Shown: piece by piece, positions 6,226-13,081 of the stretch
How the letters are laid out: every line of letters starts with the position of its first letter
Numbering within the stretch: the first letter of the stretch is position 1
DNA from: an uncultured Prevotella sp.
GTDB lineage: Bacteria; Bacteroidota; Bacteroidia; Bacteroidales; Bacteroidaceae
Assembly (NCBI GenBank): GCA_900557035.1
Contig: USRA01000036.1
Location: 1 to 20,288 of the forward strand
Direction of reading: 5' to 3'
DNA length: 20,288 nt
Made by a program: the position numbers and the translations under genes
The notes under the pieces: generated by a model
The model's input: only the letters and a program-made list of their open reading frames with translations
Databases searched by the model: none
Told to the model about the DNA's origin: nothing

Positions 6226-7188
6226 ATGAAAAAGCAGATAATTTTCGGCATAGCATTAGCGTTTGCTATATTGTCATGCCTTCCTATGCAGGGACAGGAA
6301 AAAGTGGTTCCTCTTAAATATGGAAATATGGACCATTGGGTAATCAGAAATATCAAAGAGTCGGCTATCATTGGTGGTAATCAGAAAACCGTTTATGCCG
6401 TAGGACCTAATATGACTATCCAGGGCAATACTCCATATACCAATAAGGGTGGATCTCCTTGGGGGTCATCCAATGTCTTGGCGCATGTTTCCGGCATTTA
6501 CAAGACCAATAATTCGGTTTATCGCGACAGGCACGGCAGTGGCTATTGTGCCAAACTGGAGACTCATATAGAAAAGGTAAAGGTGTTGGGACTTATCAAT
6601 ATCAAGGTACTTGCAGCCGGTTCCCTTTTTCTGGGAGATGTTCGTGAACCGATCACCAGTACCAAGGATGGTCCGAAGGCTATCAACTGGGGCATTCCGT
6701 TTACGGCACGTCCTAAAGCTCTGCGTTTCGATTACAAGACCTCCCTTCCTAATGTTGCCAACCGTATCAAGCAGAATGGATTCAGTAGTGCTTCTACTGT
6801 GGCAGGAAGAGACCATGCCATCGTGGTGCTCTATCTTCAGAAGCGTCACGAGGATGCCAAGGGTAATATCACAGCCAAGCGAGTGGGTACGATGGTGGTA
6901 AGATACAGCAAGAGTACGAATGGATGGGTGGAAGATGCAACCTATAATATTCATTATGGTGATATCCGTCACATGGCTGGCTACCATGCCGCAACGATGG
7001 GACTCCGTTCTACCGATTATGCCCGCAACAGCAAGGGTAAGAGTGTGCCCGTAAGAGAAGTGGGATGGGCTGCTGCCGATGAAACGCCTACTCATCTCAT
7101 TCTCCAGTTCTCTTCTTCGGATGGCGGTGCCTATATCGGAACGCCAGGCAACACCTTGTGGATTGATAATGTGTCACTGGTATATTAA
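6226..7188 (+). CDS. PCMD-like secreted protein of unknown substrate
   Basis: The protein is 320 residues from the ATG at 6226. It opens with a signal peptide (MKKQIIFGIALAFAILSC). The cysteine at residue 18 could be a lipoprotein site, although ILS before it is not an ideal lipobox; signal peptidase I cleavage near QG-QE (23-24) is the alternative. The remainder resembles the PCMD domain (putative carbohydrate metabolism) seen in Bacteroidetes: an N-terminal sandwich-like part, the FTARPKALRFDYK segment at 159-171, and a final LWIDNVSLVY beta-strand at 311-320. It is first in a tight operon with an Omp85-like barrel and a phosphoethanolamine transferase. No catalytic residues can be pointed to; binding of glycan or lipid is speculation. 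The family call is from motif memory, not a profile search. Confidence 0.68.
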   Translation: MKKQIIFGIALAFAILSCLPMQGQEKVVPLKYGNMDHWVIRNIKESAIIGGNQKTVYAVGPNMTIQGNTPYTNKGGSPWGSSNVLAHVSGIYKTNNSVYRDRHGSGYCAKLETHIEKVKVLGLINIKVLAAGSLFLGDVREPITSTKDGPKAINWGIPFTARPKALRFDYKTSLPNVANRIKQNGFSSASTVAGRDHAIVVLYLQKRHEDAKGNITAKRVGTMVVRYSKSTNGWVEDATYNIHYGDIRHMAGYHAATMGLRSTDYARNSKGKSVPVREVGWAAADETPTHLILQFSSSDGGAYIGTPGNTLWIDNVSLVY

Positions 7189-7208
7189 TAATGTGTCACT
7201 GGTTTATT
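7168..7208 (+). repeat. 22-bp near-perfect duplication over a stop codon
   Basis: AATGTGTCACTGGTATATT (7168-7186) recurs at 7190-7208 with one change (18 of 19 identical), at a 22-bp period. The first copy encodes the final NVSLVY of the PCMD-like protein and its stop begins at the last base of that copy. The second copy is untranslated and in another frame. Confidence 0.85.
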
Positions 7209-7250
7209 GGTAAATGACGAAAATAGAATCAACAGGAAAAAATTGACTTT

Positions 7251-8420
7251 ATGAAGCATATTCTAACCATACTTTTTGCGATGATGGCATTGAGCAGCTA
7301 TGCCTCGGACTTAATTTCTTCAGATACCCTCTCTTCTGAGAAGGTGGATACTGCCCAGCAGGTCAAGAAATCGTGGATGACGCGATTCCTAGACTACTTC
7401 AATGATGCCAACAAGAACAAGCAGCATAAGCGGTTCGACTTCAGCGTAATCGGAGGTCCTCACTATGCTTCTGATACCAAGTTTGGTCTGGGAATGGTGG
7501 CTGCAGGACTTTACCGCACCGATCCTAACGATAGCATTTTGCCGCCTTCCAATGTATCGCTTTTCGGTGATGTCAGTTCGGTGGGCTTCTATATGTTGGG
7601 TGTTCGGGGCAATCATATAGCTCCTGCCGGTCGTTACCGCATTGATTATCATCTCTATTTCTATTCCTTCCCTTCCGATTTCTGGGGAATCGGTTACGAG
7701 ATGGGCGATAACGATGACAACAAGAGTGATATGAAGCGTTGGCAGGCTCAGGCAGAAGCCAGTTTTCTGTTCAGGGTAGCTGATAACTTCTATGTGGGAC
7801 CGATGGCAGCTTACGACTATGTGATAGGCAAGCAGATAGAGCGCCCGGAATTGCTGCAGGGGATGGATAAGCATACCTGGAATGTAGGAGTGGGTGTATC
7901 TTTGGTTTATGACAACCGAGATAATCTTACCAATCCGCACCGGGGTATCTATCTGAATCTGAAGCAGATGTTCCGGCCAGAATTTATGGGTAATGATTAT
8001 GCCTTTAGTACGACTCATTTCCGTTTTGATGCCTATCAGCGACTGGGCAAGGGAACGATTCTTGCCGAGGATTTCGGTGCCAATCTCAATTTCGGCAATC
8101 CTTCATGGGGTATGATGGCGGAACTGGGAGGTACCAGTTCGATGCGTGGCTATTACGAGGGCCGCTATCGCGACAAGCATTCCCTGGAGGCTATCGTGGA
8201 GTTGCGCCAGCATGTCTGGAAGCGAAATGGTATTGTGGTCTGGGCTGGAGCAGGTACAGTTTTCCCTAAGTTCTCTGCGTTGCGAAGCAGACAGATTCTG
8301 CCGAATGCGGGAGTAGGCTATCGCTGGGAGTTCAAGAAGAATGTGAATGTACGATTGGATTATGGATTTGGAAAGTCGGGACAGTCTGGCTTCCTCTTCA
8401 ATATCAACGAGGCATTTTGA
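7251..8420 (+). CDS. Omp85/BamA-type outer-membrane barrel without POTRA domains
   Basis: This 389-residue protein has a signal peptide (residues 1-18, cleavage SYA-SD), a short polar linker to about 60, and a 16-strand-type barrel to the C-terminal Phe389. Omp85 signatures are visible: SLVYDNRDNLTNPHRGIYL at 217-235 (the DxRD...P..G motif) and GGTSSMRGYYEGRYRDK at 293-309, which carries the loop-6 RGY/F motif that reaches into the barrel lumen. The usual N-terminal POTRA repeats are absent, since the protein is far shorter than BamA or TamA. It lies 62 bp after the PCMD-like gene and 47 bp before the phosphoethanolamine transferase gene. A translocation or lipid-handling role is possible, but the substrate is not predictable. 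Confidence 0.82.
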   Translation: MKHILTILFAMMALSSYASDLISSDTLSSEKVDTAQQVKKSWMTRFLDYFNDANKNKQHKRFDFSVIGGPHYASDTKFGLGMVAAGLYRTDPNDSILPPSNVSLFGDVSSVGFYMLGVRGNHIAPAGRYRIDYHLYFYSFPSDFWGIGYEMGDNDDNKSDMKRWQAQAEASFLFRVADNFYVGPMAAYDYVIGKQIERPELLQGMDKHTWNVGVGVSLVYDNRDNLTNPHRGIYLNLKQMFRPEFMGNDYAFSTTHFRFDAYQRLGKGTILAEDFGANLNFGNPSWGMMAELGGTSSMRGYYEGRYRDKHSLEAIVELRQHVWKRNGIVVWAGAGTVFPKFSALRSRQILPNAGVGYRWEFKKNVNVRLDYGFGKSGQSGFLFNINEAF

Positions 8421-8445
8421 TGATGTATTTCCGTGATATGCTCTA

Positions 8446-8462
8446 TATATATAATAAGGTGT
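8446..8462 (+). repeat. First copy of a 17-bp repeat, doubling as the RBS of the transferase gene
   Basis: TATATATAATAAGGTGT is identical to 8491-8507, 45 bp downstream. A 15-base core of it also occurs at 13751-13765. In this copy AAGG sits about 7 nt before the ATG at 8468, so it can act as a ribosome-binding site. Confidence 0.8.
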
Positions 8463-8467
8463 AGTCT

Positions 8468-10192
8468 ATGAATCATTCTATATGTAATACTATATATAAT
8501 AAGGTGTCTTCGGGTACCTTCCTTTACTGGTATACGGTGGTGGCATTGCTGCTGCCCAACATCGCCCTGTGCTTTACCGAAAGATTGTCTTTCTGGGCGG
8601 GCGCAGCCAATGTGCTGTTGCCTCTGGCTCTGTATATGTGGTTCTTTTCCGTAGCCAGATGTCCGGGCAAGACGGTATGGTGGGCATTTCTCTTTGTCTT
8701 TTTCGCAGCCTTCCAGCTGGTGTTGCTCTATCTCTTCGGTACAGGAGTGATAGCGGTGGATATGTTCCTGAATCTCGTGACCACCAATCCAGGAGAGGTG
8801 ATGGAACTGCTGGACAATCTGGTACCTGCCGTGGTAGGTGTTTTTGTGATTTATCTTCCCTTGCTCATTCTGGCTGTCATCCATATCAGGAAGAAGCATC
8901 AGATATCTGTCTCTTTTCAGCATCATATCCGCAAATGGGGCATGGAGGTTGGATCCATTGGACTTTTCTGCCTTCTTGCCTGTTATGTGGTGGTGGATGG
9001 TTACCGGGTGCGCAATCAGCTCTATCCTGTCAATATCTGCTATAATCTCTATTTGGCTTTCGAGCGCAATGCGGCTTCAGAGAATTACAGGGAAGCAAGC
9101 CGGGATTTTAAGTTTGATGCCAGGAGTGAGCATTCTGCCGATGCTCCCGAGGTGTATGTGATGGTAGTGGGAGAGACGGCACGAGTCCATAACTTCAGTC
9201 TCTATGGTTATCCTCGGAATACCAATCCTCTGCTTTCCAAGATACCGGGTATCAAAGCTTTCCCGAATGTGACAACGCAGAGCAATACTACTCATAAGAG
9301 TGTACCGATGCTTCTGTCTGCTGCATCAGCCGAGGATTTTGAGCGACTTTTTCATGAAAAAGGCATCCTGGCGGCCTTTAAGGAAGCCGGATTCCATACT
9401 GTGTTTATCAGCAACCAGTTGCCCAATCATTCGTTTATCGATTTTCTGGGAGAACAGGCTGATGAGCATTATTTCCTGAAGAAAGAGGATGCTTCGCAAG
9501 GCAACCATTATGATGAGGATCTGTTGCAGAAACTGGATGAGATATTGCCATTGGCTGATGCTTCTTCGTCTGCCCATTACCGTTATCGCAAACTCTTCGT
9601 GGTTCTTCATTCCTATGGTTCTCACTTCAATTATCAGGAGCGTTATCCCCGTAGCTTTGCTTACTTCAAGCCAGATAGCAGGAGTGAGGCAAAACCGGAA
9701 AATCGGCGTGATTTGTTGAATGCTTACGATAATACCATCCGATATACCGATTATATCCTGCATGGTATCATTGAACGACTGCAGAAATGGGAGGGTGTAC
9801 AGGCTAAGACGGATGGAGTATATGTTCAGCCTACATCAGCGATGCTCTATACCAGTGATCATGGAGAGAATATTTTCGATGATGAGCGCAGCCTCTTCCT
9901 TCATGCAGCACCGAAGGTTTCGGATTACGAACTGCATGTGCCTTTCATCATCTGGACTTCTGATGGATTCAGTAAACAATATCCGGATATATTGAAGGCA
10001 TTGGGAGAAAATCGGTCAAAACAGGTGCAGAGTAGTCTCTCGGCTTTTCATACCATGTTGGGCATCGGTGGCATTCTGACCCGTTATCGTCTGGATGAAT
10101 ACTCGGTGGCAAGTGGTAAATATCATCCAATGAAGTTGCTCTATCTCGATGATCATGATGAGGCAATACCGCAGGAAGATGCCAAGTTTTAG
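8468..10192 (+). CDS. Phosphoethanolamine transferase (EptA/MCR-like lipid A modifier)
   Basis: This 574-residue inner-membrane enzyme is predicted to move phosphoethanolamine from phosphatidylethanolamine onto lipid A or another glycan in the periplasm. About five membrane helices lie within residues 19-177, followed by a sulfatase-fold domain. Zinc and catalytic residues align with EptA/MCR: Glu236 in GETARVHNFSLYGY, the nucleophilic threonine at 274 or 275 in NTTHKSVPMLLS, Asp464 and His465 in YTSDHGEN, His386 in HSYGSHFNYQERYP, and His479. Residues 10-14 (YNKVS region) are encoded by the second copy of a 17-bp repeat, so the extreme N-terminus may reflect a local duplication. In this phylum related enzymes are linked to lipid A phosphate decoration and cationic-peptide tolerance. 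The exact acceptor here is inferred. Confidence 0.92.
   Translation: MNHSICNTIYNKVSSGTFLYWYTVVALLLPNIALCFTERLSFWAGAANVLLPLALYMWFFSVARCPGKTVWWAFLFVFFAAFQLVLLYLFGTGVIAVDMFLNLVTTNPGEVMELLDNLVPAVVGVFVIYLPLLILAVIHIRKKHQISVSFQHHIRKWGMEVGSIGLFCLLACYVVVDGYRVRNQLYPVNICYNLYLAFERNAASENYREASRDFKFDARSEHSADAPEVYVMVVGETARVHNFSLYGYPRNTNPLLSKIPGIKAFPNVTTQSNTTHKSVPMLLSAASAEDFERLFHEKGILAAFKEAGFHTVFISNQLPNHSFIDFLGEQADEHYFLKKEDASQGNHYDEDLLQKLDEILPLADASSSAHYRYRKLFVVLHSYGSHFNYQERYPRSFAYFKPDSRSEAKPENRRDLLNAYDNTIRYTDYILHGIIERLQKWEGVQAKTDGVYVQPTSAMLYTSDHGENIFDDERSLFLHAAPKVSDYELHVPFIIWTSDGFSKQYPDILKALGENRSKQVQSSLSAFHTMLGIGGILTRYRLDEYSVASGKYHPMKLLYLDDHDEAIPQEDAKF
8491..8507 (+). repeat. Second copy of the 17-bp repeat, within the transferase coding region
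   Basis: This is an exact copy of 8446-8462. It encodes part of residues 8-14 of the transferase. The AAGGTGT here is not followed by a nearby start codon. Confidence 0.8.
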
Positions 10193-10203
10193 TGCTAATT
10201 TAT

Positions 10204-10221
10204 AAGCCAAAAGGCTTTCTT
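10204..10221 (+). terminator. Weak terminator-like hairpin after the transferase gene
   Basis: A 5-bp stem AAGCC/GGCTT with an AAAA loop is followed by TCTT. It begins 12 bp after the stop. It is short and the T-tract is interrupted, so it may not terminate efficiently. Confidence 0.3.
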
Positions 10222-10237
10222 GCTGTAAAATACATGA

Positions 10238-10278
10238 AAAGAGTTTTCGTAAATATCAATTATTTGCGAAAACTCTTT
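10238..10278. promoter_or_regulatory. 18-bp inverted repeat overlapping the -33 box
   Basis: Positions 10238-10255 pair with 10261-10278 over 18 bp (one wobble) around a 5-nt loop TCAAT. The right arm ends in CTCTTT, and its last three T are the first three bases of the -33 TTTG (10276-10279). It could be a terminator for upstream read-through, an operator, or both. No T-run follows on the plus strand. Confidence 0.6.
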
Positions 10279-10306
10279 GTCGTATCTATAATTTGCAGTA
10301 TCTTTG
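10276..10306 (+). promoter_or_regulatory. Consensus promoter of the GNAT-nitrilase gene
   Basis: TTTG (10276-10279), a 19-nt spacer and TATCTTTG (10299-10306) form a perfect Bacteroidetes promoter. The predicted start near 10313 leaves about 30 nt of leader to the ATG at 10343. It also excludes the in-frame TTG at 10304. Confidence 0.88.
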
Positions 10307-10342
10307 CACCCGGATTTAGATAATAATAAAAATACAGTTGTT

Positions 10343-11872
10343 ATGGAACCAACTCGAAAAATCGAAAAGGTAGGCATGCGCAACCTCCGTATGGAGGATT
10401 ATGATCAGCTTGCCAAGTCGTTTAAGCGTATTTACGCAGACTCAGATGTATTCTGGACAAAAGAACAGATTAAGAAACTCATTACTATCTTCCCTGAGGG
10501 ACAGGTAGTTATCATCGTGGATGATAAGATAGTGGGCTGTGCGCTCTCTATCATTGTCAACTATAATATGGTGAAAGGCGACCATACCTATGCTCAGGTG
10601 ACAGGTAATGAAACCTTTAATACCCACCAGCCAAACGGCAATATCCTTTATGGTATTGAGGTATTTATCCACCCTGATTATCGTGGCTTGCGATTGGCGC
10701 GCCGTATGTATGAGTATCGCAAGGAACTCTGTGAGAAGCTCAATCTGAAGGCAATCATGTTTGGTGGTCGTATTCCAAACTATCATAAATATGCCGACAA
10801 GATGCGCCCTAAGGAGTATATCGAGCACGTAAGAAACCGTGAGATTTACGACCCGGTTCTTACCTTCCAGCTTTCCAACGACTTCCACGTTCGCCGTGTC
10901 ATCCGCAACTATCTTCCTAGTGATGAGGAGAGCGAACACTGCGCCACCCTGCTGCAGTGGGATAACATCTACTATCAGCCACCTACGGATTCCTATGTAG
11001 ATAGAAAGCCAACCGTGCGAATCGGTCTGGTACAGTGGCAGATGCGTCCATACGCTTCGGTGGACGACCTCTTCGAGCAGGTAGAGTTCTTCGTGGATTC
11101 CGTGAGCGACTACAAGAGCGATTTCATTCTCTTCCCTGAGTATTTCAATGCGCCGTTGATGGCACGTTTCAATGATTGGGGTGAGGCACAGAGCATCCGC
11201 AAGATGGCTCAATATACAGAAGAAATCCGTGACCGTTTCCGTGAACTGGCCATCAGCTACAACATCAATATCATCACGGGTAGTATGCCTTATCTTAAAG
11301 GCGATTCTCTCTATAATGTGGGTTTCCTGTGCCGTAGAGATGGTAGCGTGGATATGTATGAGAAGATCCACGTAACACCAGATGAGCAGAAGTGCTGGGG
11401 ATTGAGCGGCGGTAGCCATATCCAGACCTTCGACACCGATTGCGGTAAGATTGGTATCGTGATCTGCTATGATGTAGAGTTCCCTGAGTTGTCAAGATTA
11501 ATGGCAGAGGATGGCATGCAGATTCTCTTCGTTCCATTCATGACCGATACGCAGAATGCTTACTCCCGAGTAAGAGTCTGTGCCCAGGCTCGTGCCATCG
11601 AGAACGAATGTTATGTAGCCATAGCGGGTAGTGTGGGCAACTTGCCTCGTGTTCACAACATGGATATCCAGTATGCCCAGAGTGCCGTATTCACTCCTTG
11701 CGACTTCGCCTTCCCTAACGATGGTAAACGTTCGGAGGCAACACCGAATACCGAGATGATTCTCGTTTCAGATGTAGATTTGAACCTTCTGAACGAGCTT
11801 CATACCTACGGTGCCGTTCGAAATCTTCGTGACCGTCGCAAGGACTTGTACGAATTGAAACAGAAGAAGTAA
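10343..11872 (+). CDS. Bifunctional GNAT acetyltransferase / carbon-nitrogen hydrolase
   Basis: This 509-residue cytoplasmic fusion protein starts at the ATG at 10343, fixed by the promoter. Residues 10-190 form a GNAT fold, with the acetyl-CoA loop in IEVFIHPDYRGLRLARRMYE (105-124). Residues 224-500 form a nitrilase-superfamily amidohydrolase whose Glu-Lys-Cys triad is visible: Glu266 in FPEYFNAP, Lys341 in EKIHVTPDE and Cys375 in IVICYDVEFPELSRL. The family hydrolyses C-N bonds of amides or nitriles. The paired domains suggest acylation and deacylation of related amine or amide metabolites, but no substrate is established here. menC begins 65 bp downstream after a weak hairpin, so partial co-transcription is possible. 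Confidence 0.92.
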   Translation: MEPTRKIEKVGMRNLRMEDYDQLAKSFKRIYADSDVFWTKEQIKKLITIFPEGQVVIIVDDKIVGCALSIIVNYNMVKGDHTYAQVTGNETFNTHQPNGNILYGIEVFIHPDYRGLRLARRMYEYRKELCEKLNLKAIMFGGRIPNYHKYADKMRPKEYIEHVRNREIYDPVLTFQLSNDFHVRRVIRNYLPSDEESEHCATLLQWDNIYYQPPTDSYVDRKPTVRIGLVQWQMRPYASVDDLFEQVEFFVDSVSDYKSDFILFPEYFNAPLMARFNDWGEAQSIRKMAQYTEEIRDRFRELAISYNINIITGSMPYLKGDSLYNVGFLCRRDGSVDMYEKIHVTPDEQKCWGLSGGSHIQTFDTDCGKIGIVICYDVEFPELSRLMAEDGMQILFVPFMTDTQNAYSRVRVCAQARAIENECYVAIAGSVGNLPRVHNMDIQYAQSAVFTPCDFAFPNDGKRSEATPNTEMILVSDVDLNLLNELHTYGAVRNLRDRRKDLYELKQKK

Positions 11873-11878
11873 AGTCTT

Positions 11879-11904
11879 TTAGAATCAGTATCTTCTGCTT
11901 CTAA
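11879..11904 (+). terminator. Weak hairpin between the GNAT-nitrilase gene and menC
   Basis: TTAGAA/TTCTAA (6 bp), a 1x1 mismatch, then CAG/CTG (3 bp) enclose a 6-nt loop. The following sequence is T-rich but not a clean T-run. It may be an attenuator or may do nothing. Confidence 0.3.
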
Positions 11905-11937
11905 ATTCTTCATCTTTATAATAGATTATCATCATAT

Positions 11938-13062
11938 ATGTATAAAATAGACATCTCGGAGCGCACGCTCCACTTTAAGCAGCCAGCAGGCACGTCTCGT
12001 GGAGTTTATACCACGAGACACAGTTATTATCTGACTCTAACCTCGGATGAAATGCCGGGAGTAGAGGGAGTGGGAGAGTGTGCTACGCTCCCTGATCTCA
12101 GTTGTGATGCCAAACCGGAATATGCCGTCACCCTTCGACAGGTGTGTCAGATGGTGGAACAGATGGGGCGCATCCCATACGATATGATCCGTGCTTACCC
12201 CAGCATCACCTTTGGTTTGGAAACAGCCTTTGCCTCTTTCTTTGATGCAGCGAAGAAGTTTTTGAAGATTGTTTCTGCTGAAGGAGCATCTTCTTCAGAA
12301 ATGTTGAAGCAGAAAGGGGTCTCTGTTCCAGCAGGTATGGAGAACCTGGTGAATCTCTTCGACTCTCCTTTCGGAAGAGGAGAAGAGGGTATCACTATCA
12401 ATGGACTGGTGTGGATGGGTACTTATGAGGAGATGCTGGCACGACTGGAGGAGAAACTCCAGGCGGGTTTCCATTGTGTGAAACTGAAGATTGGTGCCAT
12501 CGATTTCTTCAAGGAACTCGATCTCATCAAGCGCATTCGTGATGTCTATACCCGTGAACAGGTAGAACTGAGAATGGATGCCAACGGTGGATTCCTGCCG
12601 GAGAATGCCATGAGCCAGTTGGAGGCTTTGGCTAAGTATGATATTCATTCCATCGAACAGCCTATCAAGCAGCATCAGTGGCCTAAGATGGCACAACTCT
12701 GTCGTGAGACTCCGCTTCCTATTGCCTTGGACGAGGAGTTGATAGGTGTGAATGTCAGAAGTATGAAGGAGGCATTGCTCGATACCATCCGTCCGCAGTA
12801 TATCATCCTGAAGCCTTCGCTCCATGGTGGAATCTATGGTTGTAACGAGTGGATCCAGTTGGCTAACCAGCGTGGCATTGGCAGTTGGATTACCTCTGCC
12901 TTGGAAAGTAACATCGGACTGAATGCCATCGCCCATTATGCTGCCAAGGTATATGGTCCGAATGTCGAGATGCCGCAAGGTCTGGGCACCGGTCAGCTCT
13001 TTACCGATAACATCCCAATGCCTTTGGAGATTCGCGGTGATCAATTATTTGTCGTAAAATAA
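11938..13062 (+). CDS. menC: o-Succinylbenzoate synthase
   Basis: MenC dehydrates SHCHC to o-succinylbenzoate in menaquinone synthesis. This 374-residue enolase-superfamily member keeps the expected catalytic set: Lys182 and Lys184 in VKLKIG, metal ligands Asp214 (RMDANGG), Glu240 (SIEQP) and Asp265 (ALDEE), and Lys292 in ILKPS. The capping domain is N-terminal. Residues about 108-140, between the FFDAAKKF helix and DSPFGRGEEGITINGLVWMG, read as an extra segment of about 30 residues that I do not expect in Bacteroidales MenC. Acting as a dipeptide epimerase is the main alternative for this superfamily, but the adjacent menE, 19 bp downstream, supports MenC. Confidence 0.9.
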   Translation: MYKIDISERTLHFKQPAGTSRGVYTTRHSYYLTLTSDEMPGVEGVGECATLPDLSCDAKPEYAVTLRQVCQMVEQMGRIPYDMIRAYPSITFGLETAFASFFDAAKKFLKIVSAEGASSSEMLKQKGVSVPAGMENLVNLFDSPFGRGEEGITINGLVWMGTYEEMLARLEEKLQAGFHCVKLKIGAIDFFKELDLIKRIRDVYTREQVELRMDANGGFLPENAMSQLEALAKYDIHSIEQPIKQHQWPKMAQLCRETPLPIALDEELIGVNVRSMKEALLDTIRPQYIILKPSLHGGIYGCNEWIQLANQRGIGSWITSALESNIGLNAIAHYAAKVYGPNVEMPQGLGTGQLFTDNIPMPLEIRGDQLFVVK

Positions 13063-13081
13063 CTTAGGAAGAATTCTGAAA

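Noticed and set aside
10304..10342. Upstream TTG start adding 13 residues to the GNAT-nitrilase
   Set aside because: It also lies in the -7 box of a consensus promoter. The ATG at 10343 is the first usable start.
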